Assembly (NCBI RefSeq): GCF_000429185.2
Contig: NZ_AUBJ02000001.1
Span: forward strand, 4,030,001-4,094,000
Direction of reading: 5' to 3'
Length of the DNA: 64,000 bases
Source: Actinoalloteichus caeruleus DSM 43889
GTDB taxonomy: Bacteria > Actinomycetota > Actinomycetes > Mycobacteriales > Pseudonocardiaceae
Shown in pieces: positions 25,886-34,859 of the stretch; positions within the stretch are counted from its first letter, which is position 1; each line of letters begins with the position of its first letter. Below the pieces are notes generated by a model. That model saw only the letters and a program-made list of their open reading frames with translations. It had not been told where the DNA came from and searched no databases. Position numbers and translations under genes: made by a program.

Positions 25886-26367
25886 GACAACATCGAGCGG
25901 TGCGGACGTAGTGGAAACGACATCCCCGGTTGATCTGGCCGCCACGGACCGGGCCGTCCTCCCGGAGCGGCACCACATCGGCGCGTGCTTCACCTCACAC
26001 CCCTCCTGACCGGCGTCGTCGCTGGTGGTGCTTGCTCCCGCCGTGGTTCCCCGGCGGGGTGAGGGACCGGCGGGTGGTCCTCGCCCCGGGAACCACAACC
26101 TCGTTATCTGCGCTGTCGGGACGTTTGGCAAGGCGCCACTCCGGGGGAGAGCGGCCGCGGGCCGGGTGCGTCCACCCGCCACCCGGCGGTCCGCGCGGGA
26201 CGAGGCCCCGCCGGCGCCGGCCCTGGACGGCTGCGCCGCCGTCGTCGTCGCTGGGCGGCGGGTCGGCTGGTTACCGTGGTGGGTGTCGGTCGGCGGCCCG
26301 GCGCCCGGGTAGGGGGTCGGGCGCGGCGCGGGTCCCGGTCGCGGTCCTCCGCGGGGTCAGGGGGGGG
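25886..26367. other. Intergenic region between betaine operon and YcnI gene
   Basis: About 480 bp between divergent units. No gene or strong hairpin was recognised; the frames here are short or belong to the upstream extension of the YcnI frame. Confidence 0.4.
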
Positions 26368-27089
26368 ATGGTGTCGTTCGAACACGGCGTGGCGGCCCGG
26401 CGGGCCAGCCAGGTCGCGGTGGGCACGGCCGTCGTGGTGGTCCTCGGCCTGGTCTGGGCGGGTACCGCCTCGGCGCACGTGCCGGCGTGGCCCGAGGAGG
26501 TGCCGGCCGGCGGGTCGGGCAGGGTCACGTTCCGCGTCCCCGACGAGCGGCCCCATGCGGGCACGGTGGCCCTCACGGTGACCTTCCCCGAGGAGCACCC
26601 GTTGACGTCGGTGTCGGCCCGCCCCCCGCCGGGCCGGGCCTCGGAGGTCGCGACGGTCGAGTTGGACGAACCGGTGGAGGCGCACGGCGTCGGGATCACG
26701 GAGGCCGTCAGCTCGGTCACCTGGACCGCCGAGGACGGGGTGCGCGTCGAGCCGGGGAGTTCCAGGAGTTCGAGGTCGACCTGGGCGGGTTCCCGGAGGG
26801 TGCCGACGTCGTCGTGATGCCGGCGGAGCGGACCCACGACCCGGGTGAGGTGGTGTCGTGGGCCGATCCCCCGCTGCGGGACGGGGCCGACCTGCCCGCT
26901 CCCACGCTCAGGCTCGTCGAGGGCGGTGCCGGCCACCACGACCACGCGGAGCCCTCGGAGGACGCCGCCTCACCGGTGGGCGGCGCCGAGGGCGGGACCG
27001 CGCGTGCCCTCGGTGGGATGGGCCTCGTGGTCGGGGCACTGGACCTGGGGCTCGCGTTGGGCGTGCTGGTCAGGACGCGGCGGGGGTGA
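26368..27089 (+). pseudogene. YcnI-like (DUF1775) copper-site protein, frameshifted
   Basis: From ATG 26368, a signal peptide ends TASA and the mature protein begins His-Val-Pro-Ala-Trp. In YcnI this N-terminal His with a nearby Trp forms a copper site. The frame then follows DUF1775 to VRVEPG, after which it becomes SSRSSRSTWAG and stops at 26817. The other frame continues the family exactly as EFQEFEVDLGGFPEGADVVVMP to 27089, ending in a membrane helix. The shift lies in CCGGGGAG near 26755, where one more G would restore the frame. Either the gene is broken, or there is a base-call error, or -1 slippage. TGATG joins it to the CopC gene. Confidence 0.8.
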
Positions 27090-27724
27090 TGGCGGTGCTG
27101 GTGTCGCGGGGGAACGGGAGCCGGTCGGTGCCGGCGGCGTCGGTCATGCCCCGTGGGGTGACCGTGGCGGCCGTGTTCGGTGCGGTGGTCTCGCTGCTCG
27201 TCGTCCTCGCCTGGCCCGCGTCGGCGCACAACGTGTTGGTGGGGAGCGACCCCGTGGACGGGGCCACGCTCCCCACCGGTCCCGACGCGGTGGAGCTGGT
27301 CTTCGACCAGCGGGTCCTCGGTGGTGTCAACACCGTGACCGTCACCGGCCCCGACGGGAACCGGTGGGAACTGGACGAGGAGGTCGCCGTGGAGGGGACC
27401 GCCGTGCGCCAGCGCCTGCACCCGCTGGGACCGGCCGGCGAGTACACCATCGCGTACCGGGTCCTGTCCGCCGACGGGCACCCGGTGTCGGACACCCTCA
27501 CCTTCATCCTGGCCGACGACGGCCCCGGGACGGTCCCGCCCCAACCGCCGGGCGGACCGGCGGACCGGGACCGGGGGGCCTCGGAGGACGGGGAGGAACC
27601 GGCCGCGTCCGGCGTCGCAGCCGTGTGGTGGTGGTTGGCGGGGGCGGGAGCGCTGTTGGTGGTCGGCCTGCTGGTGGCGTTCCGCGTCGCCGGCCCCTCG
27701 ACGAACCGGTCCCGGCGACGCTGA
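27089..27724 (+). CDS. CopC-domain copper-binding protein with C-terminal anchor
   Basis: The protein has 211 aa, and its ATG overlaps the preceding stop (TGATG). The signal peptide ends WPASA, so the mature protein starts with His1 of HNVLVGSDPVDGATLP, the usual Cu(II) ligand. DGHPVSDTLTF contains the second conserved His of the CopC fold. The C-terminus has a Pro/Gly-rich linker and a membrane helix near 180-200, followed by RSRRR. There is no fused CopD domain. Extracytoplasmic copper handling is the family role, and the YcnI neighbour supports it. Confidence 0.85.
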   Translation: MAVLVSRGNGSRSVPAASVMPRGVTVAAVFGAVVSLLVVLAWPASAHNVLVGSDPVDGATLPTGPDAVELVFDQRVLGGVNTVTVTGPDGNRWELDEEVAVEGTAVRQRLHPLGPAGEYTIAYRVLSADGHPVSDTLTFILADDGPGTVPPQPPGGPADRDRGASEDGEEPAASGVAAVWWWLAGAGALLVVGLLVAFRVAGPSTNRSRRR

Positions 27725-27839
27725 GCGTCGGGACACGGCCCGGCCTCGGCCCGGGCGGGCAGGGGCGTCGAACGGTCGCTGGGCGGCGCCAGGCGGCGAC
27801 CGGGGGCCCCGGGCATCCCGTGGTGTGGGAGCGGGCGGG

Positions 27840-28190
27840 TCAGACCAGGGGGCCGAGACGTGTCCAGCTGGTGAGCGGGGGCGGCCCCACCTCCTCCCGG
27901 AGTGCCTCGATCCTGGCCAGGCAGCGTCGTCCTCGCCGGTCGAGTTCGGTCCGGTCGATCCACCCGTCGGCGAAGTTCCGGTACGCCTGGGCGAGCAACA
28001 CGATCTCCGCGAGGTAGTCGGCCGTCCGGTGGGCACCGGGCTGGTCCAGCCTCCGCACCAGGGGTAGTTGACCTCGGACGATCCGGTCCAGTGCCCTGGC
28101 GGTCCGCCTGGCCCGCCAGGCGCTCCACACGTTCCAGGCGCTCCAGGGCAGCCGCGACTGTCCGTTGACGACGGCTTCGGGCACGATCAC
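27840..28190 (-). CDS. Hypothetical helical protein
   Basis: The protein has 116 aa and starts at GTG 28190, with AGGTGA about 9 nt upstream. The sequence is rich in Trp, Arg and Ala near the N-terminus (LPWSAWNVWSAWRARRTARAL) and strongly helical after that. No family is recognised. High GC at third codon positions supports coding. It lies downstream of the kinase-like gene on the same strand, with 177 bp between. Confidence 0.45.
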   Translation of the reverse strand: MIVPEAVVNGQSRLPWSAWNVWSAWRARRTARALDRIVRGQLPLVRRLDQPGAHRTADYLAEIVLLAQAYRNFADGWIDRTELDRRGRRCLARIEALREEVGPPPLTSWTRLGPLV

Positions 28191-28367
28191 CAGGGCTGAT
28201 CACCTCGCGCGCTGCCGAGAGTTCGTCCGCCGGAACGCCGAGGCGCCGCGGTGCGCGCCGTCGGAACGCGGAGGGGGACTCTGGTCGACTGTGACGCCCG
28301 TGACATCGACGGGCGGTCGCGAGACGTTACCGTTCGGGCACCGAGGGCGACGGTCTCCGCGTGGTGG

Positions 28368-29282
28368 TCACCGGTAGCGGGTCCACCTCGCGCTCGCGTC
28401 TCCCTCACGCAGCGACCGGAGCCGCAGCTCGAGCTGGGGCCGGAACTCGGGTTTGCTGCGCAGGATGGGCAGCACGCTGGTCGTCAGTTTGAGCTCCCGC
28501 ACGTCGCGCAGCACCGGGAAACCGCTCCAGCGCAGGAGGTCGAACCCGTACCGCGCGGCGAGCTGCCGGTAGCGCCGACGGGACGCCCCGAACCGCAGGA
28601 CGCCCACCGCCATCGGGGTGAGATCCCACTCGCGGGGGCCGACGCAGGACGAGTCGAAGTCGCAGACGACGGGACCGGCGGGACCGGAGATCAGGTTTCC
28701 CAGGTGCGCGTCCCCGTGCACGAAGCCCTCCTGGAGCGGGAACGTCAGGTCGTGCAGCCGCCGTTCCAGCTCGGAGCAGCGTTCCTCCAGGAAGGCCCGG
28801 TCGTCGTCGGCGAGTTCCTCGGCGTCGGTCAGCCGCCGACGCACGTCGTCCAGGGGCGCCCAGTAGGGCAGCGGGTGGTCGGGCATCGGGAGCGCGTGCA
28901 AGGCCCGGAGGACGTCCGCGAGGTCGTTGACCGAAGCCGGCGGCCCGGCCTCGGGCACGTCCTCCCAGAGGGTGGCCACGTGGCCACCGACCCGGACGGG
29001 CTGGCGGACCCCGGGCAGCAGCCGGACCGCGGGCACGTCGTGTTCGGCGAGCCAGCGGGCGGTGCGCACCACCTTCTCCACGCGGTGCAGCAGTTTGGTG
29101 GAGACGACGATGCGCACCACCGCCCGGTCCGCCGCCAGCCGGAAGACGGCGTTGTTGGTGCAGCGGAGCAGGGTGGCACCGGTGGCGTCGAGCCCCTGCG
29201 TGCGGCACACCTCCCGCAACACCGCGATGAGCTTGTCCTGGGTGAACCGGCCGTCTGGTGCGGCGGCGACCAGCGTGTTCAC
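28368..29282 (-). CDS. Aminoglycoside-phosphotransferase-like kinase
   Basis: The protein has 304 aa and GTG 29282 overlaps the regulator stop by 4 nt (GTGA). The catalytic loop is FVHGDAHLGNLI near 190 with Asp as base, and the metal-binding CDFDSSCVGPREWDL follows near 212. The N-terminal lobe is short but shows the ALLRC/AVVRIV beta strands. The family phosphorylates small hydroxyl compounds; the substrate is unknown. Translational coupling to the XRE regulator suggests a shared regulatory circuit rather than antibiotic resistance. Confidence 0.82.
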   Translation of the reverse strand: MNTLVAAAPDGRFTQDKLIAVLREVCRTQGLDATGATLLRCTNNAVFRLAADRAVVRIVVSTKLLHRVEKVVRTARWLAEHDVPAVRLLPGVRQPVRVGGHVATLWEDVPEAGPPASVNDLADVLRALHALPMPDHPLPYWAPLDDVRRRLTDAEELADDDRAFLEERCSELERRLHDLTFPLQEGFVHGDAHLGNLISGPAGPVVCDFDSSCVGPREWDLTPMAVGVLRFGASRRRYRQLAARYGFDLLRWSGFPVLRDVRELKLTTSVLPILRSKPEFRPQLELRLRSLREGDASARWTRYR

Positions 29283-30652
29283 GCGGACAGGTGGAGCGTG
29301 AGTCGTTCGTTGAGCTCCTTGGCCGCCGGGTTCGCGGACCGTTTGCGGGTCTCGGCGAGCAGCGGTCGCAGACGGTCGCGCATCCGGCTGGACCGCACGT
29401 CCTCGCTGGCCTCGATGGCCAGGTGGCCGCAGCGGACGCCGTGGTCGATGTCCCCGGTGCGGAGGTGGTTGGACGCCATCATGATCTGCTGGAAGCCCCG
29501 GTTGCGGTTCATGTCCTCGCGGAGGTTGGCGCTCGCCTGTTCCAGGGCGTTGACGGCGATCCGGGAGTGGTTCGGGTCGGCTCCCTCGGCCGCCGCGAGC
29601 GTGGTGTAGACGGCGCCGATCATGGAGTGCAGGTCGGTCTCGTCGAAGAACCGGACCCAGGGGGGCACCTCGTCGGGGTTGGACCGCGCGAAGGCGTCCT
29701 TGGACATGCCGAGTTGCAGGATCGCCTGGCGGGCGAGCCCGGCCTCCGCGTAGGCCCAGGCCTCGTTGGCGCAGAGGACCGCGCCGGTGAGGGCGGAGCC
29801 GGTGTTCTGGGCGGCGACCTGGCCGAGCTGGAACATCTTCAGCGCCTCGTTGGGCTCCTTGTGGTGCAGGTAGAGGCGGCCGGTGCGGTAGAGGATGTTC
29901 GCGACCAGCGTGTCGTTCCCGCCGCGCTTGGCGAATTCGAGGGCCCGCCCGAAGTGGCTACGCGCGGAGTCGATCAACCCGATGTCGAACGAGGTCCAGC
30001 CCGCGAGGCCGTAGAGGTCGCCGATCGCGACGAACAGCCGCTGCTCCACCTCCTCGGTCCGCTGGGCGCCCAGGAGCTGCTGCGCCCAGTTGAGCTGGGC
30101 GATCACGGCGTCGCGGCAGAAGCCGCCGCCATGCCGGGAGTCCAGGGACCGCAGCGCTCCGGTGGCCGCCTCGATCTGGCGGACGTCGGTGAGGCCGATG
30201 CGGTTGGGCACGGGGGTACGGGCGGCGGTCGCGGCCCAGCCGGGCTCGGAGCCGAACACGGCCGCGCCGACCGTCACGGCGGCGGCGTGCGCCAGGAACT
30301 TGCGACGCTTCACCGATTCCTCCTCTTCAGCCTGCGCGTCGTCGATGACCCCGACGACACGTGCCGCCGTGGCCTCGTCGTAGGCGAGTCCCATGTAGCC
30401 CCGGGGTACGCCGAGTCCGGTGGCGATCCTGGCCAGCACGTCGTAGGCCATGACCTGACGTCCCTTGAGGATCTCCGACACCTCGGACTGGGACTGGCCC
30501 GTCGACGCGGCGATCTGTCGCTGGGACACGCCGAACCGCCGGAGGATCCGGTACACGGTGCTGATGTCACGTCGCAGGAGCGCGTCGCGCATCTCCTGCT
30601 TCTCCCAGACCTCTGGTGTAACGGGCGAGCTCTGGGAACCGATTGTGTTCAT
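29279..30652 (-). CDS. XRE-family regulator, NsdA-like
   Basis: The protein has 457 aa from ATG 30652, chosen for the GGGAGG upstream; the longer open frame has no similarity. The N-terminal helix-turn-helix reads ISTVYRILRRFGVSQRQIAA then STGQSQSEVSEILKGRQVMA. After residue 105 a helical TPR-like region covers the rest of the protein (LYRTGRLYLHHKEPNEALKM is one repeat). The layout resembles NsdA of Streptomyces, a repressor of sporulation and antibiotic production; this is recognised from memory only. It diverges from two small genes at 30880 and 31184. Confidence 0.82.
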   Translation of the reverse strand: MNTIGSQSSPVTPEVWEKQEMRDALLRRDISTVYRILRRFGVSQRQIAASTGQSQSEVSEILKGRQVMAYDVLARIATGLGVPRGYMGLAYDEATAARVVGVIDDAQAEEEESVKRRKFLAHAAAVTVGAAVFGSEPGWAATAARTPVPNRIGLTDVRQIEAATGALRSLDSRHGGGFCRDAVIAQLNWAQQLLGAQRTEEVEQRLFVAIGDLYGLAGWTSFDIGLIDSARSHFGRALEFAKRGGNDTLVANILYRTGRLYLHHKEPNEALKMFQLGQVAAQNTGSALTGAVLCANEAWAYAEAGLARQAILQLGMSKDAFARSNPDEVPPWVRFFDETDLHSMIGAVYTTLAAAEGADPNHSRIAVNALEQASANLREDMNRNRGFQQIMMASNHLRTGDIDHGVRCGHLAIEASEDVRSSRMRDRLRPLLAETRKRSANPAAKELNERLTLHLSA

Positions 30653-30879
30653 TTGAACCCCCTCCCGCCGCAACGGGCGCCAACCGCAGAGTAAGGCCAT
30701 GCCGGCCCGGCGGTGAAGCGCCGATCGGCGGAGGTGATCGGCCCCTGTGAAGGGGTGGTACCGCTCGTCGTGGAACCCCGGCCGATCGGCGCATCCCGTC
30801 TCCCCCCAGCCAACCACGTGCAGCACTGTTGGTGACGGCAAGGGAACGACGGGCAGCGAGCAGGGAGCGACCGGACACC

Positions 30880-31176
30880 GTGGACTGGACGACGCGTGAG
30901 GACACCCCGACCGGGGATTTCCCGGTGGTCGGTGACGGGTCCGTCCGTCTGGCGGACGACCGACCGATGTGGCTGGTCGAGTGCCGGGACATCGCGAACC
31001 GCCCCTGCGTGGTGACGGTGCTCGTCGATGGAGACCGAGTGGTGATCGTGGGACCACCCGGAGAGACAGCAGTGTTCTCCTCCTCGGAAGTGGAGACGCT
31101 CCGCAACGCGTTGCGTGAGGCGGCCTCGGCCGCCGCGCGACACGACACCGCCCTGGTGGCGGGAAGGCAACGGTGA
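30880..31176 (+). CDS. Small conserved actinobacterial protein
   Basis: The protein has 98 aa from GTG 30880 with GGAG about 10 nt upstream; GTG 30829 is a longer option. It contains a beta-rich segment PCVVTVLVDGDRVVIVGPPG followed by a helix EVETLRNALREA. No family is named. It is divergent from the XRE regulator, and small proteins of this kind often accompany such regulators in actinobacteria; no function can be assigned. Confidence 0.6.
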   Translation: MDWTTREDTPTGDFPVVGDGSVRLADDRPMWLVECRDIANRPCVVTVLVDGDRVVIVGPPGETAVFSSSEVETLRNALREAASAAARHDTALVAGRQR

Positions 31177-31183
31177 CGTTTCG

Positions 31184-31567
31184 GTGGACGAGATCCTGGG
31201 TCGGGTACTGCGCAACGCCGTGTGGGAGCGGCTGGACATGCTGACCGAGTTGGCCAACCGGGCCGACACGCCCTCCCTGCTCTCGGTGGCTCGGTCAGAG
31301 CTGCCTCGTCTCACGGAGGGCTGGCGTTCCCTCCTCAACGCCCACCAGCCGGACCAGAAGGGCAACTGCCCGGAGTGCTCGACGAGGTGGCGGCAGCGGA
31401 AGGCTCCGTGCGAGGTGTGGCGGGCGGCCTACGAGCACCTGGTCGCCGGTGGCCTCGCGCCGCACCCCTCGCGCCACCTCCAGCCGGCCCCGGTCGAGGC
31501 CGCCCGCCGCGGCCCGGCGCACACCTCCGTCCGGAGGAGGCCGGCCGTGCCGGCTGGTGTCTCCTGA
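31184..31567 (+). CDS. Small Cys-containing protein next to the XRE regulator
   Basis: The protein has 127 aa from GTG 31184, 7 nt after the preceding stop. A helical N-terminus (VDEILGRVLRNAVWERLDML) is followed by a CPEC...C pattern (GNCPECSTRWRQRKAPCEVW), which could bind zinc. The C-terminal 30 residues are Arg/Pro-rich and may be non-conserved. The function is unknown. The neighbours suggest a small operon read opposite to the regulator. Confidence 0.55.
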   Translation: MDEILGRVLRNAVWERLDMLTELANRADTPSLLSVARSELPRLTEGWRSLLNAHQPDQKGNCPECSTRWRQRKAPCEVWRAAYEHLVAGGLAPHPSRHLQPAPVEAARRGPAHTSVRRRPAVPAGVS

Positions 31568-32001
31568 CGGACCCGAACCGGCGGCCTCGCCCTCGTACCA
31601 CCCCCCGACTGGAACGAGTGCGAACAGCCGCCTCGTGACCGGTGGCCCGCGCACACGGCAGGCCCCCCGACACCGCATCGCGGGCCACCGGTCACTCCCC
31701 GAGAGAAGATCGACGAAGACCTCCGCGGGCCGGTGCTGGCACTCCCCTCCCCCGAACGGCACCGGTCCGCGGATTCCAACCAGCTCCGCCCACGCCGTCC
31801 CGCTGGACGTGCCCGGCGGAGCGCCCGCCCTCCCGCCTGGGCCGCCCGACCCGCACCCGTCGGACGCGGGCCCCGGAGGGCCACCAGGAACGGGCCCGGG
31901 TTCCGTCGCCGCCCACACCGACGCGGACCCGGGCCCGTTTCCCCTGTCGGCACCGCTCGCGGCTCGCGGCGACGGCGGCGGTGGGGCGTGCCACCGCTGG
32001 G
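31568..32001. other. Region between convergent genes
   Basis: About 430 bp with no recognisable gene. It contains the strong 17-bp hairpin at 31635-31695. Confidence 0.5.
31635..31695. terminator. Perfect 17-bp hairpin, bidirectional terminator
   Basis: The arms 31635-31651 (GTGACCGGTGGCCCGCG) and 31679-31695 are exact reverse complements with a 27-nt loop. It lies between the convergent gene ends at 31567 and 32002. Confidence 0.7.
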
Positions 32002-33048
32002 TCACCGAGGCCGGCAGACGACCCCGTTGTGCGTCTTGATCTCACCGTGGCGGAGCACCTCGAACCCGTTCTCGTGCGCGTAGAGGCCGAGCTGTTCGAC
32101 GGTCTGGAGCTCGCGGTAGGAGAAGTTCATCAGGTCCCCGAAGAGCCGGTAGAACATGCGGGTGCGCAGCGCCACCCTGGGCGTGGTGAGGATCGCGTAC
32201 CCCCCGGGGCGCAGGAAACGGCGGTGCCAGTCGAAGGCCTCGGGTTTGTGCTCGTCCGGGAAGTGTTCGACGAGCCCGATGGAGACGACCACGTCGAACT
32301 CCGGTCCGAAGTCGAGGTCGCGGATGTCGGAGACGAGGTAGCTGAGGTCCATCTGGTCGCGGTGCCAGACGCGGGGGGAACCGGTGGCGGGGTCGACGCC
32401 GAGGAAGGGGTAGTCCGTGGGGAACGAGCCGAAGCGGTGGTCGCGGCAGTAGTCGTCGTAGTCGACGAGTACCGATTCGCCTCCCGGGTACATGGCGGAG
32501 AGCAGCATCGCCTCGTAGCCGTCGGCCGCTCCGAGGAAGAGGACACGCGGTCGCCGCAGGTCGAGCCCGTCGAAGAGGGACCGTTTGGCCCGGGGGTCCC
32601 ACACGGTGTCCCCTACCCGGTGGGCCTGGTTCCACACCGTCCAGCGGGCGACCTCGCCGATCGCGCGGCGGGCGGCGTCGAGCTCCGCGCGGCGCAGCCG
32701 GATCCCGGCCGCGCGGAACGCCTCGGCCCTGGCCGCTACCGGGTCGGTGTCGAAGAGGTGCTGGAACGAGCGGTTGAACATCTTCCACGCGTCTGGCACG
32801 GGCAGGGTCCGACCGTTACCGGCTTCCCAGCTCAGCCGGGCGGCCGCCCAGTTCTCGACGCGGTGGGGGCGCCCGATGTCCCGCCAGTCGAGGGTGGCGA
32901 AGTCGACGGGGCGGGACGCGGCGAAGACGTCACGGGTGGTGGGTCGCAGGTCCGCTCGGTAGGTGTCCCGGATCTCGGTGCGCCCGAGATCGTGCTCGCC
33001 CCACCGCCGCGCGGATGGGGAGGGAGTGGGTGAGGCACCGCCAGTCAT
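32002..33048 (-). CDS. Class I SAM-dependent methyltransferase
   Basis: The protein has 348 aa from ATG 33048, with GAGGAGGTCGAG directly upstream. The SAM motif is VLFLGAADGYEAMLL near residue 157. It is followed by LVDYDDYCRDHRFG, then DVVVSIGLVEHFPDEH and the Pro-Gly motif RFLRPGGYAILTTP. About 150 N-terminal residues precede the fold and are not recognised. The substrate is unknown. The TetR gene diverges from it over 280 bp that contain an inverted-repeat operator, so this gene is the likely regulatory target. Confidence 0.82.
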   Translation of the reverse strand: MTGGASPTPSPSARRWGEHDLGRTEIRDTYRADLRPTTRDVFAASRPVDFATLDWRDIGRPHRVENWAAARLSWEAGNGRTLPVPDAWKMFNRSFQHLFDTDPVAARAEAFRAAGIRLRRAELDAARRAIGEVARWTVWNQAHRVGDTVWDPRAKRSLFDGLDLRRPRVLFLGAADGYEAMLLSAMYPGGESVLVDYDDYCRDHRFGSFPTDYPFLGVDPATGSPRVWHRDQMDLSYLVSDIRDLDFGPEFDVVVSIGLVEHFPDEHKPEAFDWHRRFLRPGGYAILTTPRVALRTRMFYRLFGDLMNFSYRELQTVEQLGLYAHENGFEVLRHGEIKTHNGVVCRPR

Positions 33049-33226
33049 CTCGACCTCCTCGTCAAGCCGAAGGCGTGCTGTCGGCGCCGGGACCGGGCGT
33101 CCCGGCGCCGTGGAGTCGGCCGCGCCTTCGCTCAATCTGGTCAGTTCGCGTGGCCTCGGGCCGTTCCGCTCGTTGATCGAGTGTTGGAGGCTCTTGGCGA
33201 GTCCCCGACAGGCAACAAACACGAAT

Positions 33227-33243
33227 CCTATTCACATAATAGG
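33227..33243. promoter_or_regulatory. Inverted-repeat operator between methyltransferase and TetR gene
   Basis: CCTATT-CACAT-AATAGG is a perfect 6-bp inverted repeat with a 5-bp spacer in unusually AT-rich DNA. It lies between divergent genes, 88 bp before the TetR start. Binding by the TetR protein is inferred. Confidence 0.6.
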
Positions 33244-33330
33244 AAGCGTTCCCCGTCCGGACACGATTCGTCCTCCGGACGGAGGAGCCGTTCCCCCCGC
33301 AGGCCGCGGGTACCGAGAGGGAGAGCGGAA

Positions 33331-33948
33331 TTGACGACCGGCATCACCTCGCTGCGCAGACGGCCAGTCCAGCAGCGCAGCGCACAGCGGGTGGAGCGGA
33401 TGCTCACCGCGTGCGCCGAACTCGTGTCGGAGCTGGGATACGACGGGGTCACCACGACGCTCATCGCCGAGCGCGCCGGAGTCGCGGTCGGATCGCTCTA
33501 CCAGTTCTTCCCCGACAAGCGCGCCGTGGTCCAGGAACTGACGTTGCGGAACCTCGACAGCTTCCTCGCGGAACTCTCGAAACGCTTCGCCGATCCCGCG
33601 ATGGAACACTGGTCGCAGGCGGCGGACGCGGTGTTCGACCTCTACATCTCGATGCACCGCACGGTCCCGGGGTTCTCGTCGCTGCACTTCGGCGATGTCG
33701 TCGACCTGCGGCTGCTCGACGGCCGCAAGGACAACAACATGGTCCTGGCCGAACGCCTGACGGTGCTCTTCGCCAACCGGTTCGACCTGCCCCCGGACCG
33801 GCTGAAACTCCCGTTGGCCGTGGCGATCGAGGCGGCCGACGCCGTGCTGAACCTCGCGTTCCGCGAGGATCCCGACGGTGAACCGGAGATCCTCGCCGAG
33901 GCCAGGGCGATGGTGCGCGGTTACCTGGCGACGCGGCTGGACACCTGA
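33331..33948 (+). CDS. TetR/AcrR-family transcriptional regulator
   Basis: The protein has about 205 aa; TTG 33331 is chosen because of the GAGAGGGAGAG upstream. The DNA-binding helices read QRVERMLTACAELVSELGYD, then GVTTTLIAERAGVAVGSLYQ followed by FFPDKRAVV, the canonical TetR head. The C-terminal ligand-binding domain is divergent. It most likely controls its own gene and the divergent methyltransferase through the operator at 33227. Confidence 0.9.
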   Translation: MTTGITSLRRRPVQQRSAQRVERMLTACAELVSELGYDGVTTTLIAERAGVAVGSLYQFFPDKRAVVQELTLRNLDSFLAELSKRFADPAMEHWSQAADAVFDLYISMHRTVPGFSSLHFGDVVDLRLLDGRKDNNMVLAERLTVLFANRFDLPPDRLKLPLAVAIEAADAVLNLAFREDPDGEPEILAEARAMVRGYLATRLDT

Positions 33949-34032
33949 TCCCGGCGGCTCCACGTGGCCGGCCCGCCGGACCGGCCCTATGGTCGGGGCG
34001 GACGACCGTCCACCGGCCAGAGGAGCGCACCC

Positions 34033-34824
34033 ATGAGCCAGGGCCCGCGGTACCGCGAGGGCATGCCGTGCTGGGTCGACCTGCTGACCGACGATCGGGA
34101 CGCGGCGGCGGAGTTCTACGGGACGCTCTTCGGGTGGGACTTCGCCGTGGGTGACCCGGCGGCGGGGCTCTACACGTTCTGCCAGGTCGACGGGCAGTCG
34201 GTCGCCGGCATCGCGCGCCGGGCGGCGGACGGGGCGACCGAGGCGGTCTGGACGACCTACCTCGCCGTCGACGACGCCGCCGGCGCCGCCACCCGGATCA
34301 GGGCGGCGGGCGGGGTGGCGACCGAGCCGTTGGAGTTGGCCGGCCACGCCACCCTGTTGACCGCCTCGGACTCCGCCGGCGCGGTGTTCGGGGTGTGGCA
34401 GGCCGGCGACTTCCCGGGAGCCCAGCTGGTCGACGAGCCCGGCTCCCTCGTGTGGAACGAACTGGTGGTGACGGATGCCGACCGCGCCCTCGACTTCTAC
34501 CACCGCGTCTTCGGCCACGGAGCGCGGACCTCTCCCGACTCCGACTACTCGGTGCTCGAACTGGACGAGCGGCCCGTGGGCGGGGTCCTGCCGATGAGCG
34601 CCGTCGAGGAGCCGGTGGCGGCGCTCGGCCCGCACTGGGCCGTCTACTTCGGCGTGGAGTCCACCGAGGACACCATCGCGCACGCGCGGCGGCTCGGCGC
34701 GACGACCGCCGACGGTCCGAACGACACCCCCTACGGTCGAGTCGCCACCCTCCGCGATCCGCAGGGAGCCTTCTTCGGCGTGGTCGACGCCAGGGACGCG
34801 GCCCCCAGCCCGGCTGGGGGCTGA
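34033..34824 (+). CDS. VOC-family two-domain protein (paralogue)
   Basis: The protein has 263 aa from ATG 34033, with AGGAGCGCACCC upstream. The two modules begin CWVDLLTDDRDAAAEFYGTL and VWNELVVTDADRALDFYHRV. The ends DSAGAVFGVWQAG and LRDPQGAFFGVVD match the paralogue at 18677, with the same GQGTP/GMPCW opening. The two copies suggest duplication and divergence of substrate range. The function is unknown. Confidence 0.85.
   Translation: MSQGPRYREGMPCWVDLLTDDRDAAAEFYGTLFGWDFAVGDPAAGLYTFCQVDGQSVAGIARRAADGATEAVWTTYLAVDDAAGAATRIRAAGGVATEPLELAGHATLLTASDSAGAVFGVWQAGDFPGAQLVDEPGSLVWNELVVTDADRALDFYHRVFGHGARTSPDSDYSVLELDERPVGGVLPMSAVEEPVAALGPHWAVYFGVESTEDTIAHARRLGATTADGPNDTPYGRVATLRDPQGAFFGVVDARDAAPSPAGG
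34801..34821. terminator. Compact hairpin at the end of the VOC gene
   Basis: GCCCCCAGCC (34801-34810) and GGCTGGGGGC (34812-34821) are complementary and touch the stop codon; the loop would open a few pairs. It lies between convergent genes. Confidence 0.5.
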
Positions 34825-34859
34825 CCGGAGCCGGCCGGCCCCCGACGGCCGCCCCTCCC

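Noticed and set aside
28251-29609. Long plus-strand frame opposite the kinase-like gene
   Set aside because: It is a shadow of the kinase-like and regulator genes on the other strand with no recognisable motif.
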